DNA of 7,486 nucleotides from an uncultured Clostridia bacterium (GTDB taxonomy: Bacteria; Bacillota; Clostridia; Christensenellales; CAG-314): contig CAKPPA010000050.1 of NCBI GenBank assembly GCA_934177025.1, positions 1 through 7,486 of the forward strand. The letters run 5' to 3'. Shown piece by piece: positions 1 to 6,060 of the stretch; position 1 is the stretch's first letter; every line of letters begins with the position of its first letter. The notes under the pieces were generated by a model. It saw nothing but the letters and a program-made list of their open reading frames with translations, did no database searches and had not been told where the DNA came from. The translations under genes were made by a program, and so were the position numbers.

Positions 1-1
1 C

Positions 2-1258
2 TTGTCCACCGTGTTGCAGTCGGGTTCCGAACCGTTGGAAGTATTTACCGACGGCATCGAGGCATTGCCTGCCGGTGAAAAGCTGGTGCAAAAAAATTAC
101 GCAAAAGTGTTGAAGGAAATTGCGGCAAAAGGGAACGACGGCTTCTACAAAGGCTGGGTTGCGGATGCAATCATCGCAGCGATGGAAGCACAAGGCGGTT
201 TGGTAACGCAGGAGGACTTGGACTACGCGGTAGCAAACTATCCGAAAGTAACGCAACCTTTGACGGGGCAATACAACGGCTACGACATCATCACGGCCGA
301 CTTGCCGTCCTCCGGCGGAATCATTTTGATGGAAGCGTTAAACATGTTGGCGCACTTCGAAAATTCCACCAATCAAAAATTGCGTGAAATGGACCACAAC
401 AGTGCGGAATACCTGCACGCAGTCGGCACGGCAATGCAGTTGAGCTTCGGCGACAAACGGAAGTACATTGCGGACCGCGAATTTGTCAACGTGCCTTTGC
501 AAGGCTTAATGTCGAAGGAATATGCGGCGGCTCGTTGGGACGAATGCTACAACAAGGATCAGGCGTACGTCAAAACGTCGTCCGATGCTTACGGCAACCC
601 TTGGAAATACCAACCGTCGAGCAGCAACGTTATGTCGTACACGAACGACGACAACAAGGAACATTGGAGCACAACGTCCTTCTCCGTGGCGGATAAGGAA
701 GGCAACATTGTTTCCGTAACGCAAACCATCAACCACTTCTGGGGTTCGGGCGTCATTCCGAAAGGATGCGGTTTCTTCCTGAACAACCAATTAAGCAGCT
801 TTTCGGTTTCCTCGGGCAGCGTGCACTACGTAAAACCTTACAAACAACCGGTTTCGCACATCATGCCTACGATCATGATGAAGGACGGCGAACCGTTTGC
901 AACGTTGGGTTCCCCGGGCAGCATGCGCATTCCGGCAGCGGTACTGCAAGTTGTGTTGAACCTTGTGGAATTCGATATGGACATGCAACAAGCCATCGAG
1001 GCGGCGCGTATTTACAGCTATGCGGTGTCCAGCAGCGATCCGGATCCGAACAGAAAATGGATTTCGATCGAAAAAGCAAGCGATGAAGTAAAAGCGGCTT
1101 TGGCAGCGAAAAACTACTACGTTTCCGCTTACGAAAACATCGACCTCTTCTTCGGCGGTGTACAAGGCATCAAGTTTAATTACGACAACAGTGGCAAACT
1201 GGTCAGCATGACGGGTGGCGCAGACACTCGTCGTGACGGCAAAGCGCTGGCGTTTTAA
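2..1258 (+). CDS. Gamma-glutamyltransferase (GGT) family protein, 5'-truncated by the window edge
   Basis: GGT-family enzymes are N-terminal nucleophile hydrolases. The precursor cuts itself before a Thr, which then attacks gamma-glutamyl (or related acyl) bonds, usually outside the cytoplasm. The visible 418 codons are open from the window edge and align to roughly the last two thirds of E. coli GGT. About 200 N-terminal residues, including any signal peptide and the Arg that binds the glutamate carboxylate, lie outside the window, so the TTG at base 2 is not taken as a start. Landmarks, in visible-residue numbering, are LPSSGGI (101-107), the processing site STTSFSV with nucleophile Thr224 (bases 671-673), Asn244, NNQ (261-263), PVSH (283-286) and GSPGSMRI (303-310). 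The small subunit looks complete to the stop. Unusual positions are Ser266 where E. coli has Asp433, His286 where it has Ser463, and Ser307 where it has Gly484. Family assignment is firm; substrate is open. Confidence 0.94.
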   Translation: MSTVLQSGSEPLEVFTDGIEALPAGEKLVQKNYAKVLKEIAAKGNDGFYKGWVADAIIAAMEAQGGLVTQEDLDYAVANYPKVTQPLTGQYNGYDIITADLPSSGGIILMEALNMLAHFENSTNQKLREMDHNSAEYLHAVGTAMQLSFGDKRKYIADREFVNVPLQGLMSKEYAAARWDECYNKDQAYVKTSSDAYGNPWKYQPSSSNVMSYTNDDNKEHWSTTSFSVADKEGNIVSVTQTINHFWGSGVIPKGCGFFLNNQLSSFSVSSGSVHYVKPYKQPVSHIMPTIMMKDGEPFATLGSPGSMRIPAAVLQVVLNLVEFDMDMQQAIEAARIYSYAVSSSDPDPNRKWISIEKASDEVKAALAAKNYYVSAYENIDLFFGGVQGIKFNYDNSGKLVSMTGGADTRRDGKALAF

Positions 1259-1267
1259 CAGACAAAA

Positions 1268-1300
1268 TCTGTTCCGCCGTGATCCCTACGGCGGAACAGA
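1268..1300 (+). terminator. Perfect 13-bp stem-loop between GGT and permease genes
   Basis: Arms at 1268-1280 (TCTGTTCCGCCGT) and 1288-1300 are exact reverse complements around a 7-base loop (GATCCCT). The stem is GC-rich at its loop side. It begins 10 bases after the GGT stop. The run after it on the + strand is CTAAATTTT, a weak U-tract, so this may be a leaky terminator or an mRNA-processing/stabilising hairpin. Read on the - strand, the stem is followed by TTTTG. The permease RBS begins 10 bases after the stem, so the hairpin could also set relative expression of GGT and the downstream genes. Confidence 0.65.
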
Positions 1301-1309
1301 CTAAATTTT

Positions 1310-1315
1310 AGGAGG
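1310..1315 (+). promoter_or_regulatory. Strong ribosome binding site of the permease gene
   Basis: AGGAGG with a 6-base spacer to ATG at 1322. It fixes the start of the permease and lies just downstream of the stem-loop, outside the stem, so the hairpin would not directly hide it. Confidence 0.8.
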
Positions 1316-1321
1316 AAGGGG

Positions 1322-2896
1322 ATGTTACTACAAATCGAACTTTTGTATTTCGTACTGATGATCGGCAGCTTTATTGCGCTCCTACTGTGGGCGAAATTGC
1401 CATCGGGAATCTGCTTAATGGTTTCCGCCGTCGTCGGTGCGGTTGCTTCCGCGATTTTCTCGCAAACGGATATTTCCCTGCGGTTTTTCGTGGAAGGGGC
1501 ATTCGGTTACTTTGACACCATTTTGGTCATCACAACCGCAATGGTCTTTATGGGGGCAATGCAAACTTGCGGCGCGTTGGAGTACATTAGCGCAGCATTG
1601 GTGAAAGCCTTTTACAAAGTGCCGTCGTTACTGTTAATATCTTTTATGCTTATCATCATGTTCCCGGGCATGGTAACGGGTTCGTCGCTTGCTTCGGCAA
1701 TTTCGGCGGGTGCGTTGGTTGCTCCTATCATGATTAAATGGGGCATCCCGAAAGCGAAAACGGGCGCAATTATCGCAACCGGTTCCATTTTGGGAATGGT
1801 TGCACCGCCAATCAACGTTCCGGCAATGGTTATTTGCGACGTCGTGGACATTCCGTACACCGGTTTCACGGTTCCGCTGTTGATTTTGTCGATTCCGTTG
1901 GCAATCGTAACGGTGCTGTTACTCGGTCGTAAGTACGTTACGGCATTGACGAAGGAACAAATCGAATCCGTGGTGGATACTTCCGTTTTGAAGGAACTCA
2001 AATGGACGGTGTGCATTCCGCTTATGGTTTTGGTGTTGTTAATCGTCGGCGAAATTTTCTGGCCGCTGGTGTTCGGCAGCTTCGGAATTTCGGCAATGTT
2101 CGTAACGGCAACCGTCATTTGTTTCTTTGTCGGTCGTCGCGTACCGTTTTGGAAAAAAGCGGAAGCAAAAGCGGTGGAAGCACCTGCTCCGGTCGAGGAC
2201 GACAACGTCATTCATCCGTTGCCTTCGAAAAAACGTCCGGAGGAAAAACAAGCGGATAGCGTTGTGGAAGTGTTAATGCAAGGAGTGTACAAAAGTTTTT
2301 CCGCAATGGGCTTGTTGATGGGCGTCGGCATGTTTATGGAAATCATCACCTTAAACGGTGTGCGCGGCTACTTCGTTATCAACGCAATGAGCCTTTCGGA
2401 CATTTGGCGTTACGTCAGCATGGGCTTGGCGTTGCCGGTGTTCGGCGGAATTTCCGCATTCGGTTCGGCATCGATTTTGGGCGGACCTTTCGTAATGGCG
2501 TTCCTCAGTGCGGATAACATTTACGTCACCTGCGGCCTTTCCCTGTTGGCGGCACTGGGCGAATTTTTACCACCGACGGCAATGTCGGCAATGTTCGCTT
2601 CGCAAATCGTCGAGGAAAAGGGCTGGGCAAAAATTTCAAAAGCGTCGATTACGAGCATCCTTGTTATTTTCGTAGTCACCATGTTCTACACCATCGGCGT
2701 AGCACAGTGGACAAAACAAATCAGCGAAGGCTTGCTGTTCCTCATGTTCTTGGTGCCGGCAATCGTGTTTGCCGTTGTTTGGGAAGTGCTGGTGCAAAAA
2801 AGCCCGAAAATGCGTAAATATGCTTACCAAGTAGGTGGCGCGGCTCCGGCAGAGCCACTCGAAAGCGATGACGAAACCAAAGGAGGAAACGAGTAA
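1322..2896 (+). CDS. TRAP-type (DctM-like) large permease, 524 aa
   Basis: Probable secondary transporter of the ion-transporter superfamily, most like the large membrane subunit of TRAP transporters, which use the sodium or proton gradient to import organic acids and related solutes. The protein is almost wholly hydrophobic, with about a dozen possible helices. Two similar halves each carry the expected pair of elements: a Gly/Ser-rich loop (TGSSLASA, 119-126; FGSASILGGP, 380-389) and a Pro-Pro hairpin (VAPPINVP, 160-167; LPPTAMSA, 416-423). DctM proteins have matching small-residue and PP motifs. A hydrophilic, charged stretch at about 271-316 separates the halves. The C-terminus ends in a polar tail (about 504-524). 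At 524 aa it is longer than a usual DctM (about 430). ATG at 1322 has a strong RBS. No DctP solute-binding gene or normal four-helix DctQ is seen here; the next gene encodes only a 54-aa membrane protein. Substrate unknown; a carboxylate or amino acid is likely from the neighbouring hydrolases. Confidence 0.8.
   Translation: MLLQIELLYFVLMIGSFIALLLWAKLPSGICLMVSAVVGAVASAIFSQTDISLRFFVEGAFGYFDTILVITTAMVFMGAMQTCGALEYISAALVKAFYKVPSLLLISFMLIIMFPGMVTGSSLASAISAGALVAPIMIKWGIPKAKTGAIIATGSILGMVAPPINVPAMVICDVVDIPYTGFTVPLLILSIPLAIVTVLLLGRKYVTALTKEQIESVVDTSVLKELKWTVCIPLMVLVLLIVGEIFWPLVFGSFGISAMFVTATVICFFVGRRVPFWKKAEAKAVEAPAPVEDDNVIHPLPSKKRPEEKQADSVVEVLMQGVYKSFSAMGLLMGVGMFMEIITLNGVRGYFVINAMSLSDIWRYVSMGLALPVFGGISAFGSASILGGPFVMAFLSADNIYVTCGLSLLAALGEFLPPTAMSAMFASQIVEEKGWAKISKASITSILVIFVVTMFYTIGVAQWTKQISEGLLFLMFLVPAIVFAVVWEVLVQKSPKMRKYAYQVGGAAPAEPLESDDETKGGNE
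2881..2886 (+). promoter_or_regulatory. RBS of the 54-aa ORF, embedded in the permease 3' end
   Basis: AGGAGG lies inside the last codons of the permease, 10 bases before the ATG at 2897. It supports the small ORF being translated and suggests coupling, because the ATG follows the permease TAA with no gap. Confidence 0.75.
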
Positions 2897-3061
2897 ATGC
2901 AAACGTATTACGCTATTTTAAACGTGTTGTACCTGATTTTCGTTGCGGTTATTTGTGTTTTCGTAGTTTGGAACGTCATCAGGACAAAAAAAGTAACGGA
3001 TAAAATCATCGGATCACTCGCACTCATTATGTTTGTGTTGCGTTTGTTCCTGATTAAGTAG
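2897..3061 (+). CDS. Small two-helix membrane protein, 54 aa, unknown function
   Basis: The frame starts with ATG on the base after the permease stop and ends with TAG at 3059-3061. Reading the bases gives MQTYYAILNV at the start and LRLFLIK at the end. Two hydrophobic segments (about 5-26 and 37-53) flank a positively charged loop, IRTKKVTDK (28-36). By the positive-inside rule the loop is cytoplasmic and both ends face out. An AGGAGG 10 bases upstream, zero spacing to the permease, and placement 14 bases before the next gene's start support a real gene. It could be an accessory or stabilising subunit of the permease, taking the place of the small TRAP subunit, but it is far too short to be a normal DctQ (about 160 aa, four helices). 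I do not recognise a family. Its size means automatic annotation could easily drop it. Confidence 0.8.
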   Translation: MQTYYAILNVLYLIFVAVICVFVVWNVIRTKKVTDKIIGSLALIMFVLRLFLIK

Positions 3062-3064
3062 GGG

Positions 3065-3070
3065 AGGAGG
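3065..3070 (+). promoter_or_regulatory. Strong RBS of the membrane-anchored hydrolase
   Basis: AGGAGG lies within a purine-rich run (GGGGAGGAGG) that begins right at the stop of the 54-aa gene, with a 5-base spacer to ATG at 3076. It sets the start at MDWLKKNKN, which leaves a textbook positively charged N-terminus before the membrane anchor. Confidence 0.8.
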
Positions 3071-3075
3071 CAAAA

Positions 3076-4545
3076 ATGGATTGGCTTAAAAAGAATAAAA
3101 ATATTGTTTTGACCTCCGTCATTTTAGTGATCGCATTGGTCATCGGCATCATCACGGGCATTCAGTTTTATCGTTTTTCCAACTACAATGCTTACTTCTT
3201 TACGGACGGCGCGGACGAAATCGAAAAATACAGCAAGTACTCGCCGTCGTTGGAAGGCACGGTAGGCGACGCGAACATTTACATCATGCACGGCAAGGAA
3301 AACACCGTAGCCGTGGTGCGTTCCGTCGATGCGGAAAAGTACGATTCGTTGGAAAAAGTAAGCCAAAGCGGTGCGCGCCTTGCAGGCGTGTTGGGTAGTT
3401 CCCAATTAAGCACGGCAATGGCAAAACTTCCGGCATTGACCTTCGAAACGCGTCCTTCGGCAGCGGAAGTTGTCGATGCGTTGCGCAACGAACGCGTCAA
3501 CATCGCAATCTTAAAGTATGAGGACGCAAAACAAGCGTTAAAGGATCACAATGACCTTGTCATTGCAAAGGCGGAAGTGGAAAAAGTGCCTAGCCTCCTT
3601 GTTTTGGGCGGCACGCACCCGAACGAACCTGCAGGGCAATTAGCGGCAACGCTCTTTTTGGAAAACGCAAAAATGAAACGCGGCACGTTGTACGTCGTTA
3701 CGGAAACCAACCGTAGTGCGTACACGCATTCGCAACCGCAGGAAGCGTCCCCGTTCTACTATCATTTGCAAACGAAAAGCGGCAAAACGCGTACTTTCAA
3801 ATTCGGCTCCCGCGCCACGAACACCAATCAACAGTGGCCGAAGCCTGACGTGTACACGCACAACCCTTCGGGACAACCGCTTTCCGGCAACGAAGTGTTA
3901 AACATCAACCGTTCGTACCCGGGTTCCATTAACGGCACCTACACCGAACGTGTGGCATACGCCGTAACGGAATGTGTTCGTCAAAATGACATCACCATGG
4001 TGGTGGACTTGCACGAAGCCGCTCCGGAGTACATCACGATTAACGCTATGGTCGCGCACGACGACGCACAAAACCTTGCGGCAAGTGCGGTGCTGGCAAT
4101 GGAACTTTACACCGGCACGACGACGGACGGCGAAGTGATCGACGGCGTGTCGATTCGTATGGAAGTTTCGCCGGCAAACCTGCACGGTTTAACGCACCGC
4201 GAATTGGGCGACTTTACAAACACTTACGCATTCCTTTGCGAAACGTCGAATGCATCGCAAGGCAAAATCCGCGGTAAATTTACCGAAGATTTAATTGTGT
4301 CGGGCGAGGACAAATTCTACGTCAAAGCGGAGGAACTCGGCTTGTTGTATGCGGCACCGGTCAACATTAAGGAACGCGTTGCACGGCACACGCTGTCCAT
4401 TATGTCGATTATCAACGCTTACAACGACGAAGGCAAAACGCGCTTGGGTGAAACGACCGGTTCCTTCGAACTGGAAAACATTCCGAGCTACGTTGATATT
4501 TACGACAACGGCGTCGGGTACTACTTACACGACGAAGTGAAATAA
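3076..4545 (+). CDS. Membrane-anchored AspA/AstE-like (M14 superfamily) zinc hydrolase with extra N-terminal domain
   Basis: Predicted zinc-dependent hydrolase of the succinylglutamate desuccinylase/aspartoacylase group; such enzymes cleave N-acyl-amino-acid amide bonds or, in carboxypeptidase relatives, peptide bonds. The zinc ligands look complete: GGTHPNEPAG with His181 and Glu184, then VDLHEA with His313. NINRSYPG with Arg279 matches the DLNRxF substrate-binding motif, with Asn276 in place of Asp. Glu389 in CETSN fits the general-base Glu. Lysines at 5, 6 and 8 precede one hydrophobic helix (about 10-32), predicting an N-in signal anchor with the enzyme outside. Residues about 62-170, before the catalytic domain, form a separate region; AAEVVDALRNERVNIAILKY (129-148) resembles part of a periplasmic solute-binding fold, a weak resemblance only. 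The catalytic part also carries about 33 more residues between HxxE and the NR motif than the paralogue at 5220. Physiological substrate unknown. Confidence 0.83.
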   Translation: MDWLKKNKNIVLTSVILVIALVIGIITGIQFYRFSNYNAYFFTDGADEIEKYSKYSPSLEGTVGDANIYIMHGKENTVAVVRSVDAEKYDSLEKVSQSGARLAGVLGSSQLSTAMAKLPALTFETRPSAAEVVDALRNERVNIAILKYEDAKQALKDHNDLVIAKAEVEKVPSLLVLGGTHPNEPAGQLAATLFLENAKMKRGTLYVVTETNRSAYTHSQPQEASPFYYHLQTKSGKTRTFKFGSRATNTNQQWPKPDVYTHNPSGQPLSGNEVLNINRSYPGSINGTYTERVAYAVTECVRQNDITMVVDLHEAAPEYITINAMVAHDDAQNLAASAVLAMELYTGTTTDGEVIDGVSIRMEVSPANLHGLTHRELGDFTNTYAFLCETSNASQGKIRGKFTEDLIVSGEDKFYVKAEELGLLYAAPVNIKERVARHTLSIMSIINAYNDEGKTRLGETTGSFELENIPSYVDIYDNGVGYYLHDEVK

Positions 4546-4555
4546 ACAAAACATT

Positions 4556-4560
4556 GGAGG
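4556..4560 (+). promoter_or_regulatory. RBS deciding the start of the DUF6305-like lipoprotein
   Basis: GGAGG with a 5-base spacer to ATG at 4566. An in-frame TTG at 4554 overlaps this site and cannot be the start; ATG 4566 gives the lipoprotein signal MKKFWLTV. Confidence 0.85.
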
Positions 4561-4565
4561 TAACT

Positions 4566-5216
4566 ATGAAAAAATTTTGGCTCACAGTAATGGTAGTGTT
4601 GATGGCAGCAGTCATGGCGTTTACCTTTGTCGGTTGCGGAGAAAATCCGGACAACGGCGGTAACGGCGGCGCAGCGGCGAACGTCGACAAGGACGTTTCG
4701 GATGCAGCGTTGAAAAACCTTGCAGTAGGCAAAAAAGTGTACTTGACGACGATCGGCCAAGGCGAATTGCCGGTAGCAAACAACTTGATGAAGGCAGCAG
4801 GCTTAACGGCAGCGGACTACACCGAGAAAAACGACTTAAAAGCAGCTGACGTGGAAGAAGGCGCAGTAGTGTTCATGGTGCTTGGCGCATCCGGCAAAGG
4901 CTTGGGCGCAGCAGGTACGGACGCAACGAAGGAATTGGCTCGTGCAAACGAATTTAAAGCAGCGCAGGAAGCAGGCAAATTGCAAATCGTAGCAATGCAC
5001 TTGGGTGGCAAAAATCGCCGTGGCGACACTTCTGATCCATCCATTCGCGTTATCGTTCCGGTTTCGAAAGTGGTTATGGTAGTAAATGCCGACAACAACG
5101 ACGGCGGCAACTACGACGGTTTGTTCACGTCGTTGGCAGGCGAAAGCGTTCCGCTTTACACGTTTACGAAAGCAACCAAAATTGTGAATTCCTTGAAATT
5201 TTTGCTGGGGAAATAA
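4566..5216 (+). CDS. Lipoprotein, probable DUF6305 family, 216 aa
   Basis: Secreted, lipid-anchored protein of unknown function. The N-terminus has a short Lys-Lys start, a hydrophobic core and a lipobox TFVGC with Cys24, followed by a Gly/Asn-rich linker (25-39). The mature part alternates strands and helices like a small Rossmann-type alpha/beta domain: KKVYLTTIGQ (56-65), VVFMVLGASGKGLGAAG (101-117), LQIVAMHLGG (139-148), VVMVVNAD (169-176) and a final VPLYTF (195-200). The Gly-rich GASGKGLGAAG loop, GGKNRRGDTSD (147-157) and DGLF (184-187) look like conserved ligand-binding loops. From memory these fit the uncharacterised DUF6305 family; I could not search. It lies between two AspA/AstE-like hydrolases, 20 bases after one and 3 bases before the other, so it very likely acts with them. 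It could bind the substrate or product, in place of the missing TRAP binding protein, or be an enzyme in its own right. Confidence 0.8.
   Translation: MKKFWLTVMVVLMAAVMAFTFVGCGENPDNGGNGGAAANVDKDVSDAALKNLAVGKKVYLTTIGQGELPVANNLMKAAGLTAADYTEKNDLKAADVEEGAVVFMVLGASGKGLGAAGTDATKELARANEFKAAQEAGKLQIVAMHLGGKNRRGDTSDPSIRVIVPVSKVVMVVNADNNDGGNYDGLFTSLAGESVPLYTFTKATKIVNSLKFLLGK
5207..5210 (+). promoter_or_regulatory. Weak RBS of the lipoprotein hydrolase
   Basis: Only GGGG, 9 bases before ATG 5220, sits inside the last codons of the preceding gene. This is much weaker than the AGGAGG-type sites elsewhere in the cluster. With only three bases between stop and start, translation of the hydrolase is probably coupled to the upstream lipoprotein. 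Confidence 0.5.
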
Positions 5217-5219
5217 ACA

Positions 5220-6047
5220 ATGAAGCGAAAAGGAACTTTTTGTCGAATCGTAGTGTTGTTGGTGGCGGTGCTGTGTTTGTTCACAGCCTGCCAACCTCCA
5301 AAACCTGACAAGGAGGAGGACAAGCCGGCAATCGTTACGGTTTCCGATTGGAAAATTTTGACGGGAACTCCTTATGAAACTTCGGTGTACAAGTTTACGA
5401 CCGACAAACAAGGTCCGAAAGTGTTCCTCATGGGTGGCACTCATGGGGACGAATTGGCAGGGTGGAAAGCCGGTTTAAAACTGGTATCCCACTTGCCGCA
5501 ACTCAAAAACATTCGAGGGGAAATCATATTGATTCCTCAGGCAAACATTTTGGCGGATCAGTTGGAAATGCGCTATCCGGGCTCGAAAACGGGCGGTGTT
5601 TACAACGGTGTTACGTACAAGGATTTAAACCGCAACTTCCCGGGCAAGGAAAACGGCACTCCGACGGAAAAAATCGCGGCGGCGTTAACGGCAGTGGTAA
5701 CGGCGTTTCAGCCGGACTACATTGTCGATTTACACGAATCGCTGCACAGCTGGTCAACGTCGAACTCCCGTAATTTGGGCGACACGTTGATTTACGGCAA
5801 TTCCGCCAGCGCACTTTTCGTGGTGGACTTGGTCGACGAGTACAATCGAAACTACAAACCGCAGGAGGATTGCAGTTTTGCTTACAACGACAGCCCACCG
5901 AAAAACAGTTTTAACAACTATTGCAGTACGACTTTTCCAAATTCAGTCGTTTTCACGATTGAAACCAATCGGGAGCTCGCGCTGGAAAAGCGCGTTTCCC
6001 AACAAATCGGAATTTTAACTGCCTTGTTCGACACGATTTGGCAGTAA
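5220..6047 (+). CDS. AspA/AstE-like (M14 superfamily) zinc hydrolase, lipoprotein, 275 aa
   Basis: Second predicted zinc amidohydrolase/carboxypeptidase-like enzyme of the cluster, exported and lipid-anchored. The start MKRKGTFCR is followed by a hydrophobic stretch and lipobox LFTAC (Cys24), then a Pro/Lys/Glu-rich linker (about 25-37). The catalytic motifs are complete and more canonical than in the upstream paralogue: GGTHGDELAG (His75, Glu78), YKDLNRNFPG (Asp135, Asn137, Arg138), VDLHES (His172) and FTIETNREL (Glu248, probable general base). The spacing from the Arg motif to the last His is about the same in both proteins (34 residues), supporting a shared fold. At 275 aa it is a compact catalytic domain with no added N-terminal domain. 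It starts three bases after the preceding lipoprotein stop. Family members act on N-acyl amino acids such as N-acetylaspartate or N-succinylglutamate in the cytosol, so a surface form probably works on imported nutrients or envelope material; substrate unknown. Confidence 0.87.
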   Translation: MKRKGTFCRIVVLLVAVLCLFTACQPPKPDKEEDKPAIVTVSDWKILTGTPYETSVYKFTTDKQGPKVFLMGGTHGDELAGWKAGLKLVSHLPQLKNIRGEIILIPQANILADQLEMRYPGSKTGGVYNGVTYKDLNRNFPGKENGTPTEKIAAALTAVVTAFQPDYIVDLHESLHSWSTSNSRNLGDTLIYGNSASALFVVDLVDEYNRNYKPQEDCSFAYNDSPPKNSFNNYCSTTFPNSVVFTIETNRELALEKRVSQQIGILTALFDTIWQ

Positions 6048-6049
6048 AA

Positions 6050-6056
6050 AGGAGGG
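6050..6056 (+). promoter_or_regulatory. Strong RBS of the terminal lipoprotein gene
   Basis: AGGAGGG with a 4-base spacer to ATG 6061, directly after the hydrolase stop. It fixes the start of a gene whose reading frame never closes inside the window. Confidence 0.8.
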
Positions 6057-6060
6057 TTAT

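Noticed and set aside
2..4. TTG as the start of the GGT gene
   Set aside because: Homology begins immediately at the window edge in mid-domain. The gene is cut by the edge, not a naturally short GGT.
1612..2211. 199-codon open frame on the - strand
   Set aside because: It lies wholly inside the permease gene, which has clear motifs and an RBS on the + strand. Its translation is Thr/Ser/Ile-rich with no recognisable domain.
4554..4556. TTG start for the DUF6305-like lipoprotein
   Set aside because: It overlaps the GGAGG ribosome binding site of the ATG at 4566, which gives a proper lipoprotein signal.
5311..5320. Internal AGGAGGAGGA, and a similar GAGGAGG at 7234-7240
   Set aside because: Both are inside coding sequence for Glu-Glu/Asp runs, and no alternative reading frame with a plausible product begins after them.
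4836..5444. 202-codon open frame on the - strand
   Set aside because: It crosses two well-supported + strand lipoprotein genes and translates to a His/Cys/Phe-rich product with no domain.
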